Positions 57,940-64,000 of a stretch of DNA of 64,000 nt are shown piece after piece (the stretch's first letter is position 1; every line of letters begins with the position of its first letter). Source of the stretch: Streptomyces capillispiralis (GTDB lineage Bacteria; Actinomycetota; Actinomycetes; Streptomycetales; Streptomycetaceae); contig NZ_VIWV01000002.1 in assembly GCF_007829875.1 (NCBI RefSeq), positions 124,001 to 188,000 on the forward strand, given 5' to 3'. A program made the position numbers and the translations under genes. The notes beneath the pieces are model-generated. The model did not search any database. It worked only from the letters and a program-made list of their open reading frames with translations, and was not told where the DNA came from.

Positions 57940-59048
57940 GCGCGGAGGGCCTTCGCGGCCGCGGCGCGTACGTCCTCCACCGGTGTCAGGGTTCCGGGGC
58001 ATTCCGTCGGCGTCCACGCCCCGTGGGCGTTCACGGGGGAACCGAGTCGGAGGGTCCGGCCCGTGAGCGGGTTGCGGTAGGACAGCGGCGCCCGCGGGTC
58101 GAGGCCGTGCATGCGGGACAGGGAGGCCACCAGGGTGGTGACGGACCGCCGAGCGGCGGCGGTGGGTTCGCGCACCGTCATGTCGCCCAGGAGCGCGATA
58201 CCGATGTTGCCGGTGTTGAAGTCGGCCGTGTGGAAGGCGGTGACGCAGTCGCCCGACGCGTTGTGGGCGATCGTTCCCGGGTCGCCGGAGTCACGGCCCT
58301 CGTAGACGCGTCCGGCGGCGTCGACGAGGAAGTGGTAGCCGATGTCGCCCCAGCCGTTGTGTACGGCGTGGAGCTGGAAGATGGCGCGTACCGTGCCCGC
58401 CGGGTCGGGGTCGTCGTCGGCCGTGACCGTGTGATGGACCGTCACCGCTTGTACGGGGGCGAACGCACGGGATGCGGTGGTGAGGGAGGGCACCGCCCCC
58501 CACTGGCTCCTGCGCACCACCGGAAGATCCGCGAGATCGGGGACCTTCTCGGGGGTGCTGGGCAGGGGCGTCGGCGAGGCGGTGGGCGTCGGCGAGGCGC
58601 CGGGGGTCGGAGTGGAACCGTGCACCGTGTCCACGATCACGCCGCTGAGCAGGTCGATGCTCTCCGGATAGGCCAGCTGGTACGCCTCCGCCCCGGGAGC
58701 GCGCACCAGCGCCCGGGAGACCGCGCGCCGGCGGACGGGCCTGCGCTCGTCCCGGCCGCAGGGGCACCCGGGCTTCACCCGCATCCACGGTGTCGGAGGA
58801 ACGGACGTGCCGAGGAAGCGGATCTGCAGGCCTTCGCCGGGGCCGGTCCACGTCAGACCGACGGCGGAGATCGGGAACGGCGACCGCTGCGTCTCGCGGG
58901 GGCGGGGAGGTCCGGACGCGGAGGGCGAGCCGGTACCGGGCGACCGCACGGGACGACTTGAGCCGGAAGGGCCGGGAGAGCAGGCGGACAACGCACCCGC
59001 CGCTGCGGACAGCAGGAGACCTCGTCGGGACGGGAAGGACAGGTTCAT
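57936..59048 (-). CDS. Exported N-acetylmuramoyl-L-alanine amidase (PGRP type)
   Basis: A 370-aa cell-wall hydrolase. The signal (MNLSFPSRRGLLLSAAAGAL) has a twin-arginine motif and ends in LSAC, so the protein may be a Tat-exported lipoprotein. The amidase domain occupies residues about 185-360: VVRRSQWGAVPSL, AVTVHHTVTADDD (zinc histidine), GWGDIGYHFLVDAAGRVYEGR, HTADFNTGNIGIALLGDMT, and WTPTECPGT (second zinc ligand region). The start overlaps the sigma-factor stop. It would cleave the stem peptide from glycan strands, perhaps in response to envelope stress through that sigma factor. Confidence 0.9.
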   Translation of the reverse strand: MNLSFPSRRGLLLSAAAGALSACSPGPSGSSRPVRSPGTGSPSASGPPRPRETQRSPFPISAVGLTWTGPGEGLQIRFLGTSVPPTPWMRVKPGCPCGRDERRPVRRRAVSRALVRAPGAEAYQLAYPESIDLLSGVIVDTVHGSTPTPGASPTPTASPTPLPSTPEKVPDLADLPVVRRSQWGAVPSLTTASRAFAPVQAVTVHHTVTADDDPDPAGTVRAIFQLHAVHNGWGDIGYHFLVDAAGRVYEGRDSGDPGTIAHNASGDCVTAFHTADFNTGNIGIALLGDMTVREPTAAARRSVTTLVASLSRMHGLDPRAPLSYRNPLTGRTLRLGSPVNAHGAWTPTECPGTLTPVEDVRAAAAKALRA

Positions 59049-59659
59049 GGTGTGTATCCGCGGTGGGTGAGGGCGTTTTTGAGGGCGCGGAGGGCGAGGT
59101 GGGTGCGTGATTTGACGGTGCCCTGGGGGATGCCGAGCTGGTGGGCGGTGTCGGCGACGGAGCGGTCGAGGTAGTGGATGTGGAGGAGGATCTCGCGGTG
59201 GGAGGGGGTGAGGTCCTGGAGGGCTTGCAGGACGAGGGATGTGTTGAGGGTGTGTTCGTCGTGTTCGCCGCCGGGGATTTCGGGGGTGTCGGTGTCGCTG
59301 GTTTCCGGGGGGCGGGCCTGGCGGGCGCGGTGGGCGTCGATGACGAGGTGGCGTACGACGGTGACGAGCCAGGCGCGGATTCCGTCGGCCTGGGCGTCGA
59401 GGATGTCGGCGCGGCGCCAGGCGCGCAGGACGGCTTCCTGGACGATGTCCTCGGCGCGGTGGGTGTCGCCGCCGAGGAGTCCGGTGGCGATGCGCAGCAG
59501 GGCGGTGCCGTGTTTGTCGTAGACGGCGCGGATGAAGGTCTGGGGGTCGTGGGCGGGTGGCGGGCCGGCAGGCGGGCCGGGCGGGGGTGGGGCGGGTGTG
59601 GTGTCGGCGGGGTCCTCCCGGGGTGTGGGTGTGGCGTGCGCGGCGGCCCTGGGCCTCAT
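59045..59659 (-). CDS. ECF-type RNA polymerase sigma factor heading an amidase operon
   Basis: A 204-aa sigma factor. A Pro/Thr-rich N-terminus (about 35 aa) precedes region 2 (FIRAVYDKHGTALLRIATGL, RAEDIVQEAVLRAWRRA, IRAWLVTVVRHLVIDAHRAR) and region 4 (LTPSHREILLHIHYLDRSVA, AHQLGIPQGTVKSRTHLALR). It is clearly related to the sigma at 7027. The ATG at 59659 follows GAGGGGGAG by 11 bases. Its TGA overlaps the amidase ATG. No anti-sigma gene is in the operon, which suggests autoregulation or control by a distant anti-sigma such as that at 46806. Confidence 0.9.
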   Translation of the reverse strand: MRPRAAAHATPTPREDPADTTPAPPPPGPPAGPPPAHDPQTFIRAVYDKHGTALLRIATGLLGGDTHRAEDIVQEAVLRAWRRADILDAQADGIRAWLVTVVRHLVIDAHRARQARPPETSDTDTPEIPGGEHDEHTLNTSLVLQALQDLTPSHREILLHIHYLDRSVADTAHQLGIPQGTVKSRTHLALRALKNALTHRGYTP

Positions 59660-59823
59660 GCTGATCTGGTCTCCCCCTCGCGCTGTTCCCGGGCGTGCCA
59701 GGGGGCGCGAACGTACGGTGCGTCGGTGTACGACCACCCTGTGCGGGGCCACTTAGCAGCGGATTAACAACCACTTGCCCCAGCCGCCGGCGCGACGCCG
59801 GACCATCCGTCCCACGCCGACCG

Positions 59824-59854
59824 CACGCGGGAGGGGCTCGGTCCCTCCCGCGTG
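59824..59854 (-). terminator. Perfect 12-bp hairpin after the DUF4913 gene
   Basis: CACGCGGGAGGG (59824-59835) and CCCTCCCGCGTG (59843-59854) flank a 7-base loop, directly abutting the stop at 59857. It would end the leftward conjugation operon. Confidence 0.75.
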
Positions 59855-59856
59855 TC

Positions 59857-60498
59857 CTACTCGGGATCGACCGGCGGGGACTGCTTCACCCGGTGCATGC
59901 CGGTCTTGCATCCGGCGAACGGGCCGTTGGGCAGGCGCAGTGACGTCATCACGGGTGTCAGGAAGTCCCGGTGCCAGATGCCGGGTCCCGCGAGCCCGCC
60001 CTCCGTGCGGGTGTGTTGCTGCCAGGCCATCCACAGGCCGAAGAGCTGGGCCACCGCTTCCAGGTGTTCCCACCATCGGGGACACCACGGCGCCTGCGAG
60101 GTGACCTCCCTGCCGTAGACGGGGAGCAGCAGGTTGTGGACCCAGATCTTCAGACCCGCCAGGGCCTCGAAGAAGGCGTCGCCGCTGAGGTAGAGGATGA
60201 AGCCCGGCTGGTTCTCGTCCTTCTCCGGTTCACCGCCCGGTCGCGGGGTGTCACTCACGCCCGGGCCGTCCTGCGTCTCCTGCGGGGGCGACGTGTCGGA
60301 CCGCTCGGGGACGACGGCGGTCCCCTGCTGTCCCGTTTCCTCCAGCGGGCCGGACCGCTGTGACGGTCCGCTGTCGCCGGGTGCCTCCCGCGGTTCCGGC
60401 GCCGGCGAGGGCTCCGTCCGGGTCTCCTCGGGAGGGAGCCGGTGGCCGCCCTGTTCGGAGAGCAGCTTGCTGATGAGAGAAGGTGGCTGGTCCGGCAT
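59857..60498 (-). CDS. DUF4913-domain protein of the conjugation region
   Basis: A 213-aa protein. The first about 100 residues are Pro/Glu/Gly-rich and disordered. The C-terminal half matches DUF4913, with VHNLLLPVYGREVTSQAPWC, WWEHLEAVAQLFGLWMAWQQ, and the closing LPNGPFAGC. DUF4913 proteins are commonly encoded beside TraG-like coupling proteins in Streptomyces plasmids; a role in transfer is inferred from that context. It is separated by 78 bases from the coupling-protein gene upstream. Confidence 0.8.
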   Translation of the reverse strand: MPDQPPSLISKLLSEQGGHRLPPEETRTEPSPAPEPREAPGDSGPSQRSGPLEETGQQGTAVVPERSDTSPPQETQDGPGVSDTPRPGGEPEKDENQPGFILYLSGDAFFEALAGLKIWVHNLLLPVYGREVTSQAPWCPRWWEHLEAVAQLFGLWMAWQQHTRTEGGLAGPGIWHRDFLTPVMTSLRLPNGPFAGCKTGMHRVKQSPPVDPE

Positions 60499-60576
60499 GT
60501 TCCTGTCCTGTCGGTCTGCGGACGCGGCCGCGGTCTGCGGCCGGCCGGTGGGGACGACCCCCGCGCGGGCACGGCC

Positions 60577-62334
60577 TCACACCATGTCCGGCGCCTGCTC
60601 GTGCCACTTCTGCGCCGCCCGTTCGGTGATCGCCTGCACCTCTGCCTTGGCCTGGGCGGAGATCGGTCCGGCGTCGGGTTCCTTGTACCAGGGCCGCAGC
60701 CGGATCAGCGCCGGCCGCACTCCTGTCGCCAGCAGCAGGGCGGTGCCCTTGGGCAGTGCCCTGATCTTGTCGGCGGGCATGATCGCTTCCTGCCGGTAGG
60801 ACATCGACCGTGACGAACCGTCCCTGCTGCGGGACGTGCTGTAGGTCTTCACGTCGTGCTGGCCGACCAGCTTGGACACCTTCTCGACGAAGTCGGCGTC
60901 GTCCAGGCCCGCTCCGAGCAGCTTGATGGTCGCCGCGCTCCACAGGGCGTCCATGCCGGCCTCCCCCCACACCCGGCTGCCCTGGCGGTAGCTCTGCAGC
61001 AGGGTGACGACGTTGATGCCGCGGGATCCGAGGTGGCTGTAGAGATCGGGCAGGTCGGAGATGCGGCAGACGTTGGCGGCCTCGTCCAGTACGGCGGTCA
61101 TCGGCGGGTCGAGGCGTCCGCCCATCCGCTCCGCCGCGACGACACCGGCGCGCATGGTGCTGTCCGCGAGGCCCGCGATGATGCCGGCCGCGGAGCCGCC
61201 GCCGTCCTTGGACAGCAGGTAGAGGGTGTCGTTGCCCAGGACGTGCTGATGGGGATCGAAGCGCGGCAGGCCGGGGTCGGGCGTGACCCAGGCCGCGATC
61301 TCGGGGTCCAGCAGGCAGGAGACGCACTGGCGGGCGGTCTCGTAGATGCCGTCGCGTGTCTCCACCGCGCCGAGCACCGTGCCCTGCAACTGCTCGGCCA
61401 TCGCCGGCAGTCCGACCTCCTTGAGGAGGTCGATGGGCGCGCGGTCGGCCGGGTCGGCGAGCCAGCCCAGCAGGTCGGTGACCGACGACCGGCTGCGCGA
61501 GGCGGCGAGGAACAGCGCGGTCAGGGTGTTCTGGGCGGCGGAGATCCAGAAGTCCTTCTTCGCCGAGTCGTCGTTCACCGAGGCCACGAAGTGCCCGGCC
61601 ATCCTCCGGGAGTTCTCGATCGTGACGCACTCGGCGAGCATGTCCCACCACATGAGCCGCGGTGTGTGGGCGATGCCCTGGGGATCGAAGGTCCACACGG
61701 TGCCGGCCTGTTCCCGGGCGGCCCTGGTGACCGAGTAGACGTCGGACTTGTTGCTGGTGAGGAGCACCGCTCCGCGTGCGCGCAGGACGCGGGGGATGGC
61801 GATGCCGGTGGACTTGCCGGCCCGGGGGGCCATGAGGTCGAGTTCGACGTCCTCGTAGGAGGAGCGCAGTTCCGGACCGCCCGGGTCGAGGTCGCCCAGA
61901 AGATTGCCGCGGTCGTCGGGCTCCACCTCGGTCACGTCCCTCAGGGAGGGCCGCAGTTGTCTGGCTTTCGCGGCGGCCTCCTTCGGAAGGAGGGCGGCCA
62001 GTTCCTTGCGTCCGGCGAGGCCGTTGCGGTGCGGGCCACGCCCCTGGAACCGGCGGACGACGAGTACCACGATCGCGGCCAGGACGAGGGTCACGGCCAC
62101 GGTTCCCACGACCGCGGCGGCCGGTGACCGCGGCCATGCCGTGCTCGGGCCGACGGACACGATCTCGAAGAACGTCGACAGCCGGAACGGCGGTGGGCGC
62201 CACCCTCCGCCGGCCACCGCCACCCCGAGTGTCCCGCCGAACCACACCACGCCGCAGAGGGCGAGGACACTGCCCGCCAGAACCGTGACGGCGAGGGTGA
62301 CCTGCTCGTCGCCGCCCCTGGCGCCCTGGGCCAT
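60577..62334 (-). CDS. VirD4/TraG-type conjugative coupling ATPase
   Basis: A 585-aa type IV coupling protein. Two N-terminal transmembrane helices (VTLAVTVLAGSVLALCGVVW and VVGTVAVTLVLAAIVVLVV) anchor it. The RecA-like domain has Walker A APRAGKSTGIAIP, Walker B PMTAVLDEAANVC, and the GSRGINVVTLLQSYRQG block typical of TraG/VirD4. It would link DNA substrate to a mating channel. This points to a type IV-like single-strand or multi-protein transfer system rather than the single FtsK-like TraB of classic Streptomyces circular plasmids. The start overlaps the stop of the upstream ATPase gene. Confidence 0.9.
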   Translation of the reverse strand: MAQGARGGDEQVTLAVTVLAGSVLALCGVVWFGGTLGVAVAGGGWRPPPFRLSTFFEIVSVGPSTAWPRSPAAAVVGTVAVTLVLAAIVVLVVRRFQGRGPHRNGLAGRKELAALLPKEAAAKARQLRPSLRDVTEVEPDDRGNLLGDLDPGGPELRSSYEDVELDLMAPRAGKSTGIAIPRVLRARGAVLLTSNKSDVYSVTRAAREQAGTVWTFDPQGIAHTPRLMWWDMLAECVTIENSRRMAGHFVASVNDDSAKKDFWISAAQNTLTALFLAASRSRSSVTDLLGWLADPADRAPIDLLKEVGLPAMAEQLQGTVLGAVETRDGIYETARQCVSCLLDPEIAAWVTPDPGLPRFDPHQHVLGNDTLYLLSKDGGGSAAGIIAGLADSTMRAGVVAAERMGGRLDPPMTAVLDEAANVCRISDLPDLYSHLGSRGINVVTLLQSYRQGSRVWGEAGMDALWSAATIKLLGAGLDDADFVEKVSKLVGQHDVKTYSTSRSRDGSSRSMSYRQEAIMPADKIRALPKGTALLLATGVRPALIRLRPWYKEPDAGPISAQAKAEVQAITERAAQKWHEQAPDMV

Positions 62335-63851
62335 CAGTGCGTCCCCTCGTCGTGCCGGGCCGTCCGGGTGGGCGTCCAGCGGGTGTTGGTGTCGTGCAGG
62401 TGCCGCTCGGCGTCCGTGATGGCGACCCGGATCGGGATGCCCGGCCTGCCGCCCACCTTGATCAGGAACTTGCCGCGTCCCGGAGGCTCCTCGTGGTCAC
62501 CGGCACTGGCCCAGCCCGGTGGGGACGACCACGAGGACACCAGGGAGATCTCCCGCTCGGACAGCCCCACGACCCGGCCCAGTTCTTCCATCTCGGTCCG
62601 GGGAAGTCCGGCGCACACCACCATTCCCGCGCGTTCCACGAAGCCGCGGGCCTTCGCCTTGTCGGCCTCGCTGCCGAGGGCCTCCGCGTCCTTGAGGGTG
62701 TGCGTGATCTTGGCGTCGGCCAGGCCCAGGGACCGGTTGAGGCGGGTGAGCGCGTCGATGCGGTCGACGATGCCGGTCGCCGCCCGCAGCGGACGCCACA
62801 GTTCGTCCAGCACGGTGAAGTACCACCGGCGCGGCGCCAGCCCGGCGTCCGCCAGGGCGTGGGACGCGGCGACCGTTCCCAGCCCGTCGGACCAGGCGGC
62901 GAGCATCGCTGCGGCGGTGAGCTGGGTGTCGGACTCCCCGATGCGTGAGATGTCGATGCACACGGCCGGGGCGGCCGGGTCGATGCGGGTGGAGGTGGCG
63001 GAGGCGAAGGTGCTGCCCAAGGGGCCGTCCAACAGGCCCACCAGTGACCGGTGCAGCGGGTCGACGGCGTCCCGGTAGCGTGCGGTCTCCCCGCGGTCGA
63101 GGGTGACGGCACGCACCCGGTCCGGCCCTTCCGCGAGGACGGCCACGAGGTCGGGCAGCAGGACGGGCCTGCCGCCGGACGTGCGTTCCCGCAGCAGGTG
63201 CAGGGCCGCCGACAGGACGGACTGCTCGTGGTCGTCCATCGGCCTGCCCCGCACGATCGTCACGAGCGCCGCGACCATGTTCAGCACACGGCCGTGCGCC
63301 TCGGCGAGCAGCGCCCGCCCGGCCTCGCCGCCGATCCGGGCCGCCGCCTGCCCCATGGCTCCGGGGTCGAGGACGTTGATGCCGCCGGTGCCGCGGCCGA
63401 TCGAGATCACCTGGCCGCCCAGGGCGCGCACGGTGTCCGCGTAGTCCGGTTTGAGATCGCCGAGCACGAGTGGGACAACGCCCGTGGCGGCCAGACCGAT
63501 CAGCATCCGGTTCACCAGGGTGGACTTGCCCAGACCCGGCATGCCCAGCATGAACAGCGAGGGGTTGGAGATGTAGCGGGCCCGGGTGAACCAGGACAGG
63601 GGGTCACCGCACACGGTGGCACCGGTCATCAGGTGCTGGCCGAGAGGCACCCCGGTCATGGGCGCTCCCGATCCCGCGGCGAAGGGCCACAGGCCGCAGG
63701 CCTGCACCGTGGTGGCGCGCCACATCGTGGGCGGGCTCAGATATCCGACCTGCCCGCCGCCGCGTCCGCTCCAGCCGCGGACGGCGTGGGGCTGGGTGTT
63801 CCCGGCCGCCGCCCACGGCTGCTTCGGGTCGGAGCCGTTCTTGCGCGTCAC
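62334..63851 (-). CDS. VirB4/TraC-like conjugation ATPase
   Basis: A 505-aa cytoplasmic ATPase. Walker A is FMLGMPGLGKSTLVNRML (about residues 103-120), followed by VPLVLGDLKPDYADTVRALG, typical of VirB4/FtsK-HerA-type conjugation ATPases. The Walker B-like strand WYFTVLDELWRPLRA lies near residue 345. There is no membrane helix. GTG 63851 overlaps the stop of the upstream gene (GTGA). It probably powers assembly of the transfer channel together with the coupling protein. Confidence 0.82.
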   Translation of the reverse strand: MTRKNGSDPKQPWAAAGNTQPHAVRGWSGRGGGQVGYLSPPTMWRATTVQACGLWPFAAGSGAPMTGVPLGQHLMTGATVCGDPLSWFTRARYISNPSLFMLGMPGLGKSTLVNRMLIGLAATGVVPLVLGDLKPDYADTVRALGGQVISIGRGTGGINVLDPGAMGQAAARIGGEAGRALLAEAHGRVLNMVAALVTIVRGRPMDDHEQSVLSAALHLLRERTSGGRPVLLPDLVAVLAEGPDRVRAVTLDRGETARYRDAVDPLHRSLVGLLDGPLGSTFASATSTRIDPAAPAVCIDISRIGESDTQLTAAAMLAAWSDGLGTVAASHALADAGLAPRRWYFTVLDELWRPLRAATGIVDRIDALTRLNRSLGLADAKITHTLKDAEALGSEADKAKARGFVERAGMVVCAGLPRTEMEELGRVVGLSEREISLVSSWSSPPGWASAGDHEEPPGRGKFLIKVGGRPGIPIRVAITDAERHLHDTNTRWTPTRTARHDEGTH

Positions 63852-64000
63852 AGCGCCTCCTGCAGGTCGCGCGGGATCATCACGTACTCCCAGGGGAGAA
63901 TCCCGAGGGGAAGGGTGCAGGTGAACGCGGCGGCCTGCATCCGGTCGGCCGGACGCATCGACACGCGTGCGCCGGCCTGGAGGTTGCGCAGGGTCACCGC
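63848..64000 (-). CDS. C-terminal end of an upstream conjugation gene (partial)
   Basis: Only the last 50 codons are inside the window; the gene enters from the right edge. It ends SMRPADRMQAAAFTCTLPLG, ILPWEYVMIPRDLQEAL, with TGA at 63850-63848 overlapping the ATPase start. The tail resembles the end of SCO6880-like conjugation membrane proteins, but too little is present to be sure. Confidence 0.6.
   Translation of the reverse strand, partial: AVTLRNLQAGARVSMRPADRMQAAAFTCTLPLGILPWEYVMIPRDLQEAL

Noticed and set aside
57936..59774. A 612-codon amidase frame starting at 59774
   Set aside because: The upstream 240 codons are the Pro/Arg-rich shadow of the sigma-factor gene. The Tat signal peptide at 59048 marks the real start.
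1..64000. tRNA, rRNA or tmRNA genes
   Set aside because: I found no cloverleaf with a T-loop GTTCRAATC-type box and no conserved rRNA stretches on either strand.

Overview
The window reads as a high-GC actinomycete replicon, almost certainly from Streptomyces. Evidence: strong G/C bias at third codon positions, many GTG/TTG starts, frequent 1-4 base start/stop overlaps, and typical Streptomyces families (Tap/Tpg telomere proteins, an AfsR-like SARP, DUF4913, an SCO0930-like lipoprotein, ECF sigma/anti-sigma pairs). Tap and Tpg next to ParA/ParB, iteron-bearing origin candidates and a VirD4-type coupling protein point to a LINEAR, conjugative (mega)plasmid, or a chromosome arm that has absorbed one. 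No telomere, rRNA, tRNA or CRISPR array was seen.

Layout. (1) 1-9.1 kb, accessory metabolism and stress: a two-component flavin monooxygenase with two aldolase/lyase-family enzymes, a divergent MarR regulator with a Cys-rich tail, a redoxin, a His-rich secreted protein, an ECF sigma factor with a zinc-finger anti-sigma, and a GH114 secreted protein. (2) 9.3-24 kb, plasmid core: prim-pol plus P4-type helicase reading away from an iteron origin; a second P4-type helicase; tpg-tap; parA-parB with three identical 21-bp palindromes (candidate parS); and a pair of overlapping winged-helix proteins that look like a RepL-type replication pair, with repeat-rich DNA upstream. (3) 24-28 kb, transposase scraps around a two-gene putative resistance operon (ABC-F ATPase, then a phosphotransferase), with a 7-codon open leader upstream. 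(4) 28.1-42.1 kb, a compact NRPS-PKS cluster (A-T, KS-AT-ACP, MbtH, type II thioesterase, acyl-CoA dehydrogenase, stand-alone C domain, A-T), bracketed by two divergent homologues of an unrecognised protein family in opposite orientation. (5) 42.3-45.4 kb, glycosyltransferase, membrane flippase-like protein and GTP cyclohydrolase II. (6) 45.5-59.7 kb, mixed secreted/regulatory genes: DoxX, I36-like protein, anti-sigma factor and its decayed copy, a third (internally deleted) P4-type helicase, lipoprotein, trypsin-like protease, AfsR-like SARP, and an overlapping sigma/amidase/DUF418 operon. (7) 59.8-64 kb, conjugation genes read leftwards and running off the window.

How the parts work together. 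Regions 2 and 7 replicate, partition, cap and transfer the element. Regions 3-4 look like cargo: a small peptide-polyketide product together with a plausible ribosome-protection/drug-modification pair, although the resistance genes are separated from the biosynthetic genes by an unknown gene. The assembly line lacks an integrated thioesterase. Its simplest collinear reading is amino acid - malonate-derived C2 unit - amino acid, which could close to a tetramic acid, but that is inference only. Region 1 appears to contain a small regulon: the MarR promoter and the promoter of the His-rich secreted protein share an almost identical 13-bp near-palindrome.
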